DNA of 13,030 bases, from contig CALXRJ010000159.1 in NCBI GenBank assembly GCA_944390615.1, forward strand, positions 1-13,030. The letters run 5' to 3'. The position numbers were made by a program, and so were the translations under genes. The notes under the pieces are model-generated. The model was not told where the DNA came from and made no database searches. It worked only from the letters and a program-made list of their open reading frames with translations. The DNA is from an uncultured Clostridia bacterium. GTDB lineage: Bacteria; Bacillota; Clostridia; TANB77; CAG-508. This document shows, one piece after another, positions 1 to 4,881 of this stretch. How positions within the stretch are numbered: position 1 is the stretch's first letter; each line of letters begins with the position of its first letter.

Positions 1-14
1 AGAGGAGGAATAAA

Positions 15-638
15 ATGGAGAATATAACGACTCTATTAATTAGTCTATCAGCATTAATAACAGCAGTTGTAGCACTTATAAATAACATAATAAAATCAAA
101 AAAAGAAATAGAAGAAACATTGCCAAAAAAAATAAAAAATCAATGTAGTGTTGATATTGAAATAACAAATAGACTAGAAGAAGTGAAAGAGTACTTAAAA
201 GCAGATAGAGTGCAAATTTATGATTTTCATAATCGGACGGGCATTACGCAAATGGGCGTAGTGCTCTTAAAACGTCTTGCTCATTTGAAGTTGTGCGTAG
301 TGGCATAAAAGGACATCAAAAAGAACTTCAATCAGTTCCACTTAGTTGCATACCGCACTTTGTTCAATTGTTACTAGATAAAGAAGAATTGAAAGTAAAC
401 AACTTAGAAGATATAAAAGACAATATGCCGTCGACTTATCAGCTAAAGAAAGAGCAAGAAGTAGCATCGTTTTATGATATCATTTTAAATAACGAAGAAG
501 GAGAGCCAATACGGCTTTTTAGCTTTTCAATATAGCAAAACAAATTGTGTAGATTTTACACAAGAAGAAAAAAATCAGATTTTAAAATTGAAATTCTTTA
601 TTGAAGAAAATCTTGAAAAAATGGTTTCAAAAAAATGA
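15..638 (+). CDS. Membrane-anchored GAF-like prophage protein, three +1 shifts at CGG
   Basis: Read as one gene of 206 residues with three +1 steps, at 234, 238 and 512. The start follows GAGGAGG at 3-9. Residues 4-27 are a hydrophobic membrane segment, followed by a Lys/Glu-rich linker. The rest looks like a GAF-type sensor fold (YDFHNGGHYANGRSALKTS..., later EPIGFLAFQYSK). In the plain frame translation stops at 308, and a second open piece starting near 293 stops at 535. After the CGG at 512 the frame continues to TGA at 636-638, just ahead of the next RBS. Removing one C before each GG gives Asn73-Gly74-Gly75-His76 and Ile165-Gly166-Phe167. I recall similar proteins near lysis genes of clostridial phages; that is memory, not a search. 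Function is unknown. A conventional annotator would call it a pseudogene. Confidence 0.7.
234..241 (+). other. Double CGG +1 frameshift site (CGGA CGGG)
   Basis: In-frame codons run CAT AAT then CGG. Skipping C234 gives GGA, the next in-frame codon is again CGG, and skipping C238 gives GGG, then CAT TAC. Two adjacent quadruplets therefore encode Gly-Gly. Without the steps the frame ends at 306-308. Confidence 0.75.
512..515 (+). other. CGG +1 frameshift site (CGGC)
   Basis: The in-frame codons are CCA ATA CGG. Skipping C512 gives GGC TTT TTA GCT (Gly-Phe-Leu-Ala) and opens 40 further codons to the TGA at 636. Unshifted, the frame ends at 533-535. Confidence 0.75.
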
Positions 639-653
639 AAGGAGAAAATCAAT

Positions 654-887
654 ATGAATAAAGAACAATTAAGAGAAATATTTGCTTATGCCAAAATAAA
701 TAACTTAGACGTAGCAATTGAATTGACAGTTCCGACTAGGACAGCTACAGAAATAATTATAGTAAAATATGATAACTTAGATTATAAACTAAGATATTAT
801 GAAGATAACTATAATTCAAAACTAGAATTAAACAGATGTGCAGATGTAAAAATCTTAAATGCAAAAGCAATAAAATTTGAAATATAA
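654..887 (+). CDS. Small hypothetical protein of the prophage-like cluster
   Basis: A 77-residue protein that I do not recognise. The start is supported by AAAGGAGAAA about 8 bases upstream, and the gene lies 15 bases after the stop of the GAF-like gene and 20 bases before the peptidase start, so the three are probably co-transcribed. It has no membrane segment or signal peptide; it is mixed charged/hydrophobic with a Tyr/Asn-rich middle (DYKLRYYEDNYNSK) and reads like a small soluble alpha/beta protein. It contains no CGG codon; its arginines use AGA and AGG. Its position between a membrane protein and a lysin-like gene suggests a late phage or element accessory role, which is inference. Confidence 0.7.
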   Translation: MNKEQLREIFAYAKINNLDVAIELTVPTRTATEIIIVKYDNLDYKLRYYEDNYNSKLELNRCADVKILNAKAIKFEI

Positions 888-907
888 AATTGAAAGAAGG
901 TGTTTAA

Positions 908-2526
908 ATGAAAAAGACAGTATTAACAATAATACTAGTAATACTTTGTATCGCAGGAGCATTTTGTGCAATATATTTTCCGAACTCAAATATAAATAAC
1001 ACAATATCAGAAGCACAAAACATCGTAATAGACGAAATACAAAATGAAGTCGCAGTATCAGATGAGACAAAAGAAATAGTAAACGAAACAATAGAAGCTA
1101 CAGAAAATAATGAAGATATATCAACGACAGAAGTGATTGAAAGTTCAGAAGAGGAAGAACAAGAAATTACAGACGAAGGGGCACTGGAAACCGATGCGGT
1201 TGTAGAGCAAGAGAATATAAGTTATAACGGAGATAGTACCGGAAATGGGCTATCTCTTTTAGGTGCATATCAGGGACTAACCTATTATTCTCAAGCAGAT
1301 AGTAGATGGGCTAATGTAATGTATTCTAGCATCGGAGATGCAAGTCAAACAATGAAATCGAGTGCTTGTCGGCCCAACTTCGGCCGCAATTGTTGTAAGT
1401 TCGTCCAAGGGTGCAATATTGCCAACCGCTATGGCTAGATTAGCAGTAGACAATGGCTATCGAACAGCAAACAATGGAACAGCATGGGCTTATTATTCAT
1501 TTGTAGCAGATTACTTTGATTTTAACGAATATCATACTACAAGTAATTTTGACACAGCAATGAGTTATTTAAGACAAAAAGATGAAAACGGAAATAGTAA
1601 GTATTATATAATAGCGAGTTGCGGAAGTGGCTTGTTTACGAGTGGAGGACATTATATAGTATTAGTAGCAGACATAGATGGAACAATAACAGTATATGAC
1701 CCTTACTTGTATAGCGGAAAATTTGATACAGTTTCAAGAAGAAGTGCTAATGTAACAGTAAGCGGAAACTCTGTATATGTAAGTGAAGAAAGCTTTAAAA
1801 CTTATGCCAATTATAAAAATTTTTGGATATTTAGTAATGATAGCGGAGCTGGAAACACTAATACAAATACAAGTAATACAAATACAGTAAATTATACAAG
1901 ATATGTAGCGACACAGAGATTAAATTTAAATGTAAGAAGTTCACCGAACGGTTCAGTGATAAGTTCACTAAAACGAGGAACACAAGTAACAGTAACGGAA
2001 ATAAACGGCGACTGGAGCAAAATATCAAGTCCGGTGCAGGGATGGGTAAGTTCTAGCTATTTATCATCTACAGCAGTTACAAATTCAACATCTAGCACAA
2101 ATTATTCTACAACCGTCGGAGCTTATTACAGATTAAAAAGTGCAACTACTTTATATTCAAATTCAAACTTGACAGGAACTAGATATAATTATCTAGCACA
2201 AACACAAATAAGAGTAATAAGTCATGCAAGTGCAACAGTAGATTATATATATTGTGTAAAAACGGGAAGATATGCGTATTGTTCAACTAGTGCATTTAAT
2301 ACGAATAAAGTAACAATAACAGGAGTAAAAAACACAACTGGAACGTACAAACGATTAGCAAATAGAACGTATCTATATTCTAATTCAAACTTGACAGGAA
2401 CAAGATACACTTATTTAGCTTTAACACAAGTAAGAATAATAAGAAATGTATCAAGTACTGTAGATTATGTGTATGTTGTAAAGACACGGCAGATATGCTT
2501 ATGTGAGAAATAATGTTTATAAATAA
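908..2526 (+). CDS. C39-like cysteine peptidase with SH3 and cell-wall repeats, two +1 shifts at CGG
   Basis: A 538-residue protein if a C is skipped at 1370 and 2487. RBS GAAAGAAGG lies upstream of ATG 908. Residues 4-23 form a membrane anchor or signal; there is no clear lipobox. Residues 35-100 are a Glu/Thr-rich acidic linker. Residues about 124-310 are a C39-type papain-like peptidase: Cys154 in SSACGPTSAA, His248 in SGGHYIVLV, Asp264 in VYDPY. Residues 332-387 are a bacterial SH3 domain (LNLNVRSSPNG...GWVSSSYL). Two repeats of 74-residue period follow (LYSNSNLTGTRY). It probably cleaves peptide bonds at the cell envelope, as an endolysin or a surface remodelling enzyme. In the plain frame it stops at 1438, immediately after the catalytic Cys region, so no active enzyme would form. 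The Gly after the Cys and the whole domain are supplied only by the +1 frame. Confidence 0.8.
1370..1373 (+). other. CGG +1 frameshift site directly after catalytic Cys154
   Basis: Codons AGT GCT TGT are followed by CGG. Skipping C1370 gives GGC CCA ACT (Gly-Pro-Thr), the expected C39-like CGPTS active-site motif. Unshifted translation runs 22 more codons and stops at 1436-1438. Confidence 0.8.
2125..2526 (+). repeat. Two tandem cell-wall-binding-type repeats in the peptidase
   Basis: The C-terminal region repeats with a period of 222 bases (74 residues). Both copies carry LYSNSNLTGTRY near their start and VDYxYxVKTGRYAY near their end. In copy one KTGRYAY is encoded AAA ACG GGA AGA TAT, with no extra base. 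In copy two the same motif is AAG ACA C GGC AGA TAT, with an extra C. The first copy is therefore an internal control for the frameshift in the second. Binding to wall polymers is inferred from position beside an SH3 domain. Confidence 0.7.
2487..2490 (+). other. CGG +1 frameshift site near peptidase C terminus
   Basis: Codons GTA AAG ACA are followed by CGG. Skipping C2487 gives GGC AGA TAT GCT TAT (Gly-Arg-Tyr-Ala-Tyr), matching the sister repeat at 2260-2280. The gene then ends at TAA 2524-2526. Unshifted, it stops at 2511-2513 with the unrelated tail RQICLCEK. Confidence 0.75.
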
Positions 2527-2533
2527 AAATAAG

Positions 2534-2620
2534 AGCTAGATTAGTTTATACTAGTCTAGCTTATTTTGCGTTAAAAAAATAAAACTAGACTAGTATGATA
2601 AACTAATCTAGTTTTTCTCC
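2534..2620 (+). terminator. Two mutually inverted hairpins after the peptidase gene
   Basis: Hairpin one (2534-2561) has arms AGCTAGATTAG and CTAGTCTAGCT. Hairpin two (2582-2614) has arms AAACTAGACTAG and CTAATCTAGTTT and runs into TTTTTCTCCTTTT. The second is close to the reverse complement of the first with a three-base indel, so the pair could also form one long stem. The second acts plausibly as the rho-independent terminator of the prophage-like cluster. Confidence 0.6.
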
Positions 2621-2836
2621 TTTTAAGGATAATAAATGCGTATATATATTATATGATATTTAAAAAAATTAGTCAATGCCTTAATTTCATTTATCCTCAA
2701 AATAGCTAAAAATCAAGGCATATAACTTGTTGACTTAAAAATAAAAAAGGCTTAAAATTGATTTTGAGAGATCGAATTTTAGCTATATTATGCTTAAAAT
2801 AGGGGATTGAAAAATTATAAAATTTGTGTTATAATA
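2621..2836. other. AT-rich non-coding stretch
   Basis: No gene is supported here on either strand, including when CGG +1 steps are allowed. There are short inverted repeats: ATGCCTT (about 2675) with AAGGCAT (about 2715), and TAGCTAAAA (about 2704) with TTTTAGCTA (about 2776). A weak rightward promoter-like pair TTGACT (2730-2735) and TAAAAT (2753-2758) with 17-base spacing is visible. GATTTTGAGAGA here recurs in part as ATTTTGAGAG near 2911. Confidence 0.4.
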
Positions 2837-2865
2837 TTGACAGATGCAAAAAGAAATATTATAAT
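2837..2865 (+). promoter_or_regulatory. Perfect sigma-A promoter with no ORF behind it
   Basis: TTGACA (2837-2842), 17-base spacer, TATAAT (2860-2865). This matches consensus at all 12 positions. Downstream ATGs are followed at once by stop codons, so it most likely drives a non-coding transcript reading toward the small leftward gene. Confidence 0.65.
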
Positions 2866-2927
2866 ACTGTAACAAAAATGTAATATTTTTGAAACACAAA
2901 TGTAATGTGAATTTTGAGAGAAACTTA

Positions 2928-2956
2928 TTGACTTACCTATAAACTAATGATATATT
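2928..2956 (+). promoter_or_regulatory. Rightward promoter facing the small membrane-protein gene
   Basis: TTGACT (2928-2933), 17-base spacer, TATATT (2951-2956). The same hexamers and spacing are used by the opposite-strand promoter at 3319-3347. A transcript would begin near 2963 and run antisense through the gene at 2989-3175. Confidence 0.6.
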
Positions 2957-2963
2957 GAATATA

Positions 2964-2994
2964 ATAAAAAAGAGCAAGGGGAAAACCCTTACTC
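2964..2994 (-). terminator. Terminator of the small membrane-protein gene
   Basis: On the minus strand GAGTAAGGG, loop TTTTC, CCCTTGCTC, then a T-run. The TAA in the first arm is the stop codon of the +1 frame of the gene at 2989-3175, which ties that frame to the end of the transcript. Confidence 0.7.
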
Positions 2995-3175
2995 AATATC
3001 GTTGTTTTTTGGAGTTTGAGGTTTGTCCCTTGAGTTGGGATAAATCTCAAATTTTCGTTTTACAGATTCGTATTTAAACGAATATTTACTTTTTGAGCAA
3101 ATATGTACTAAAAAGCACATTCCGTATTACGAAAATACCTACACCAATCAACCAGCTTAAAATATAATTAAGCAT
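2989..3175 (-). CDS. Small single-pass membrane protein, +1 shift at CGG; candidate type I toxin
   Basis: ATG at 3175-3173 lies 8 bases after AAGGAGG (3190-3184). The first 17 residues are MLNYILSWLIGVGIFVI, then an in-frame CGG at 3124. Skipping its C gives GGA ATG TGC and 44 more codons, ending at TAA 2991-2989 inside the terminator stem: a 61-residue protein with one N-terminal membrane helix and a Lys-rich polar tail. In the plain frame it is a 29-residue hydrophobic peptide ending at 3086. The layout (short membrane peptide, polar tail, strong promoter, convergent antisense promoter) resembles TxpA/BsrG-type type I toxins, which are 38-59 residues. I see no sequence identity to a named family. 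It could also be a small phage membrane protein. Confidence 0.6.
3121..3124 (-). other. CGG +1 frameshift site in the small membrane protein
   Basis: Minus-strand codons GTA ATA are followed by CGG (3124-3122). Skipping the C gives GGA ATG TGC TTT TTA (Gly-Met-Cys-Phe-Leu), which continues the hydrophobic helix and stays open for 45 codons in very AT-rich DNA. Unlike the other sites there is no known homolog to confirm the joined protein. Confidence 0.6.
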
Positions 3176-3245
3176 AGTAGATACCTCCTTCTTTTGCATT
3201 TACACCTTGCTGTCAAAAGAAAGCCAGATGCATAAAATAATATTT

Positions 3246-3288
3246 AAGTTGGACATAGAAGATAAATACTAATCTATGCACCCAACTT
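3246..3288 (-). promoter_or_regulatory. Leader hairpin of the small membrane-protein gene
   Basis: Arms AAGTTGG...CATAG and CTATG...CCAACTT pair with a small internal loop around an AT-rich loop. It lies in the roughly 135-base leader between the leftward promoter and the RBS. Long structured leaders are typical of type I toxin mRNAs; a role in hiding the RBS is inference. Confidence 0.4.
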
Positions 3289-3318
3289 GAAGGAGTTTCC
3301 AAATAACAACTTGTTCTT

Positions 3319-3347
3319 AATATATCAAAACGCACAAATAAAGTCAA
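3319..3347 (-). promoter_or_regulatory. Leftward promoter of the small membrane-protein gene
   Basis: On the minus strand TTGACT (3347-3342), 17-base spacer, TATATT (3324-3319). Transcription would start near 3312 and end at the terminator at 2964. Confidence 0.65.
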
Positions 3348-3399
3348 TAAAAATATCGAATTTTGTCAAAAAAATAGAAATACCTAAATATGCCTTATG

Positions 3400-3423
3400 A
3401 GAACTAGCAAGAGTTCTTTTTTT
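3400..3423 (+). terminator. Rightward terminator
   Basis: Stem AGAACT/AGTTCT with loop AGCAAG followed by seven T. No rightward gene ends here, so it fits the end of an antisense transcript coming from the left or insulation of the XRE unit. Confidence 0.6.
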
Positions 3424-3442
3424 ATGAATAATTGAGATAGCG

Positions 3443-3466
3443 AAAGAGGCGTAGAGCCTCTTTTTT
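3443..3466 (+). terminator. Second rightward terminator
   Basis: Stem AAAGAGGC/GCCTCTTT with loop GTAGA and a T-run. It lies 20 bases beyond the first, giving a tandem transcription block ahead of the XRE promoter. Confidence 0.65.
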
Positions 3467-3490
3467 AATTTTTATACACAAAATATTAAA

Positions 3491-3519
3491 TTTCCACCAT
3501 AGTGGATAAAATGTATAGT
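3491..3519 (+). promoter_or_regulatory. xre promoter overlapped by a repressor-type operator
   Basis: TTTCCA (3491-3496), 17-base spacer, TATAGT (3514-3519). The imperfect palindrome TCCACCATAGTGGA (3493-3506) covers the -35 and spacer. The identical 14-mer lies at 3817-3830 in the same position relative to another promoter. It is probably the XRE protein's own operator (negative autoregulation). Confidence 0.6.
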
Positions 3520-3555
3520 ACACTAAAATTGGTACATAATAAAAAAGGTGGAAAT

Positions 3556-3757
3556 ATGAGAATAGAGATTTTATTAAAAGAAATTAGAAAAGAGAAGCGG
3601 GTATAGTTTACAAGAATTATCAAAGATGACAGGAATATCTACATCGCATTTAAATTATATAGAAAGAAACGAAAGAGAACCATCGCTGTCTGTAGTAATA
3701 AGAATAGCACAAGCATTAAATATAAAAATAGAAGAATTATATAAAACTACCAAATAG
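3556..3757 (+). CDS. Small XRE/Cro-CI-type HTH regulator, +1 shift at CGG
   Basis: A 66-residue DNA-binding protein, visible only when a C is skipped at 3598. ATG 3556 follows AAAAAGGTGG with 4-8 base spacing. The joined protein begins MRIEILLKEIRKEK-GYSLQEL and is a complete helix-turn-helix of the XRE class: SLQELSKMTGISTSHLNYIE carries the turn and recognition helix, then the typical EREPSLSVVIRIAQALNI and a short tail ending KTTK. The Gly-Tyr-Ser junction is exactly what the family shows after the first helix (KGLSLREL-type). In the plain frame the gene ends after 16 residues at TAG 3604. The next features are its terminator and a second operator, so it is probably an autorepressor that also controls the gene at 3887. 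Confidence 0.8.
3598..3601 (+). other. CGG +1 frameshift site in the xre gene
   Basis: Codons GAG AAG are followed by CGG. Skipping C3598 gives GGG TAT AGT TTA (Gly-Tyr-Ser-Leu) and restores the HTH domain. Unshifted, the sequence reads CGG GTA TAG, a stop two codons later. Confidence 0.8.
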
Positions 3758-3787
3758 CATTTACGAAAATGCTAATTTTATTTTTTG
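3755..3787 (+). terminator. Terminator of the xre gene
   Basis: Stem TAGCATTT/AAATGCTA with loop ACGA, then AATTTTATTTTTT. The gene's TAG stop is the first three bases of the stem, which supports the +1 frame as the real reading frame at the gene's end. Confidence 0.7.
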
Positions 3788-3814
3788 TATATAAAAATGT
3801 ACACTTTCGTAAAA

Positions 3815-3843
3815 TATCCACCATAGTGGATGCAATCTAATAT
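3815..3843 (+). promoter_or_regulatory. Second promoter with identical XRE operator
   Basis: TATCCA (3815-3820), 17-base spacer, TAATAT (3838-3843), with the operator TCCACCATAGTGGA at 3817-3830. The geometry is the same as at 3491-3519, so the XRE protein should repress both units together. It drives the small gene at 3887. Confidence 0.6.
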
Positions 3844-3886
3844 ATCTTTCATTCAGAAGCTTCAAAAAAGTAAAGGAGTATATGTT

Positions 3887-4033
3887 ATGAAAGATGTAGT
3901 ATTAGATGAAATAAAAAGAAAAGAAAAATTTAAAAAATTGTTATTAAAAATATGCGAAGATTTTAATATAAAAGATGGAGAGCAAATTGTTAAAAACTAT
4001 TGTAGTAAAATCAAAAAAGAAAAAAGAAATTAA
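3887..4033 (+). CDS. Small basic hypothetical protein under XRE control
   Basis: A 48-residue, Lys-rich, probably helical protein (MKDVVLDEIKRKEKFKKLLL...KKEKRN) that I do not recognise. The start at 3887 is chosen because AAAGGAG (3872-3878) is 8 bases upstream. A longer reading from 3830 would start inside the operator and upstream of the likely transcription start. A two-codon ORF (ATG TTA TGA, 3882) overlaps the start and could couple translation. It has no membrane segment and no CGG codon. Control by the adjacent XRE regulator suggests a small immunity, anti-repressor or toxin-like partner, but that is inference from position only. Confidence 0.5.
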   Translation: MKDVVLDEIKRKEKFKKLLLKICEDFNIKDGEQIVKNYCSKIKKEKRN

Positions 4034-4266
4034 CACTTTTTTAACACATTAGTACAGATTAATATCAATTGAAAGAAATTAAACGTTTTCCTAAAACACA
4101 TTAAAATCAATGCTTTGAATTGATATGCTTTTTAATAAATTGTTTTATTTATTTCAGTTGGTTCTGGTGTTGTTGCTGACATAATTGAATAATGAAAAAC
4201 ACTGAAACCATAAATAGCCAGGGTTACAAACATTTGTAATCCTGGCTATATTTATTTCAAAAAAAA
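4034..4266. other. Non-coding stretch with inverted repeats
   Basis: No gene is supported. A dyad ATATCAATTGAAAG (4062-4075) / CTTTGAATTGATAT (4113-4126) pairs with one mismatch around a 37-base loop and is followed by a weak T-rich run; it may end the 3887 transcript. A start-less open piece at about 4150-4194 (ISVGSGVVADIIE) might be a gene remnant, but nothing confirms it. Confidence 0.4.
4214..4249. terminator. Strong hairpin terminator after yoeB
   Basis: A 17-base-pair stem with a CA loop (ATAGCCAGG...CCTGGCTAT), one G-T pair. It is AT-flanked on both sides and lies 18 bases beyond the leftward yoeB stop, so it can serve both strands. Confidence 0.65.
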
Positions 4267-4533
4267 TCATATATTCTCATAATGTGACCACAAACTTAAA
4301 ATTCTAACAATATTTCTTTCCTCTAAAACTTGATATACTAATCTATGTTGTATATTGATCCTTCTGGAATATAAATCTTTTAAATCACCCATTAATTTTT
4401 CATAGGGAGGGGGATTTTGGAATGGATTTTCTTTCAATAAATCAATTAATTGTTTGGTTTTACCATCTAATTTATTTTGTTTTAGTTTTGTAATATCTTT
4501 TAATGCTTTTTTATGATATTCTATCTGATACAT
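4267..4533 (-). CDS. yoeB: YoeB/Txe-family toxin (ribosome-dependent mRNA interferase)
   Basis: An 88-residue toxin of the RelE superfamily. The start is taken as ATG 4533-4531 (MYQIEYHKKALKDITKL), one base after the antitoxin's TAA; a longer frame upstream only overlaps the antitoxin end. The sequence shows the YoeB hallmarks: an N-terminal helix KKALKDITKLKQ, the stretch PPPYEKLMGDLKDLYSRRI, the core HRLVYQV, and the C-terminal ILSLWSHYENI, whose His is the usual catalytic residue. YoeB cleaves mRNA at the ribosomal A site and is held inactive by YefM. Here the pair is co-transcribed, antitoxin first, and ends at the 4214-4249 hairpin. The C-terminal Cys-Arg common in YoeB is replaced by Leu-Trp, which is a moderate deviation. 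Confidence 0.85.
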   Translation of the reverse strand: MYQIEYHKKALKDITKLKQNKLDGKTKQLIDLLKENPFQNPPPYEKLMGDLKDLYSRRINIQHRLVYQVLEERNIVRILSLWSHYENI

Positions 4534-4534
4534 A

Positions 4535-4783
4535 TTACCATTCCACCTCATCTTCAGAAACAAAATCTTCTTCTTGAGAGTTTGCTCTTTCTAGTAATTC
4601 CTCTTTTAAATTAGGGATAGATTCAATGTATAAAGTTTCCATTAAACTGTTGTAATCATCCTCTGATAAAACAACTGCATTTCCGTTTTTGGTTGATATA
4701 TTAATAGGTTCATTATATTTTATTGCATTTTCTAACAGTTTATAGATATCTTTTCTAAAATTAGTTACATTCACATTTCTCAT
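4535..4783 (-). CDS. yefM: YefM-family antitoxin
   Basis: An 82-residue Phd/YefM antitoxin that binds and neutralises YoeB and represses its own promoter. The start is chosen at MRNVNVTNFRKDIYKLLE because GGAGGTG lies 6 bases upstream; an ATG at 4804 would put that RBS inside the coding region. Features seen: the N-terminal DNA-binding fold (VNVTNFRKDIYKLLENAI), the conserved INISTKNGNAVVLSEDDYNSLMETLY, and an acidic C-terminal tail (NSQEEDFVSEDEVEW) that wraps the toxin in known complexes. The stop and the toxin start are separated by one base, which implies translational coupling. There are no CGG codons. Confidence 0.85.
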   Translation of the reverse strand: MRNVNVTNFRKDIYKLLENAIKYNEPINISTKNGNAVVLSEDDYNSLMETLYIESIPNLKEELLERANSQEEDFVSEDEVEW

Positions 4784-4812
4784 TTTAAGCACCTCCGATT
4801 TCATATAATAAC

Positions 4813-4841
4813 ATTATAACATACGTTTTTACGTCCGTCAA
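4813..4841 (-). promoter_or_regulatory. yefM-yoeB promoter with spacer palindrome
   Basis: On the minus strand TTGACG (4841-4836), 17-base spacer, TATAAT (4818-4813). The spacer contains ACGTAAAAACGT, a palindrome well placed for autoregulation by the YefM-YoeB complex. Confidence 0.65.
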
Positions 4842-4881
4842 TATAGTTTCTCTTAAATAAATGGTTTTTATGCAACCTTTT

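Larger units (their letters stand above)
2963..3423 (+). ncRNA. Possible antisense RNA to the small membrane-protein gene
   Basis: Bounded by the rightward promoter at 2928-2956 and, at most, by the rightward terminator hairpin at 3400-3423. A weaker stop at ATTCG...CGAAT near 3066-3080 followed by ATTTACTTTTT could end it earlier, at about 125 bases. It would be fully complementary to the end, or all, of the leftward mRNA, as in type I antitoxin RNAs such as RatA and SR4 of Bacillus. No transcription evidence exists here; the extent is inference. Confidence 0.35.

Noticed and set aside
234..2490. Simple pseudogene decay of the GAF-like and peptidase genes
   Set aside because: Decay would give mixed deletions, stops and phases. 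Here every lesion is the same type, and active-site residues, RBSs and stops are intact.
2534..2620. CRISPR-like or att-site interpretation of the inverted hairpins
   Set aside because: Only two copies, in inverted orientation, followed by a T-run; a terminator is sufficient, and no matching second site is in the window.
234..3601. CGG reassigned to another amino acid (as known for Trp or Gln in some bacteria)
   Set aside because: Reassignment keeps the reading frame, but the plain frame runs into stops soon after every site in the frameshifted genes. Only skipping a base rescues them.
234..3601. Sequencing or assembly errors as the cause of the seven frame breaks
   Set aside because: All extra Cs create in-frame CGG; the many GG pairs in other phases are untouched, and the sites are not homopolymers. 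Not fully excluded without reads.
3830..3886. Upstream start for the 48-residue XRE-controlled ORF
   Set aside because: ATG 3830 overlaps the operator and precedes the likely transcription start; the RBS at 3872 fits ATG 3887.
4150..4194. Start-less open stretch ISVGSGVVADIIE
   Set aside because: Too short, with no start codon or RBS; could be a remnant but nothing supports a gene.
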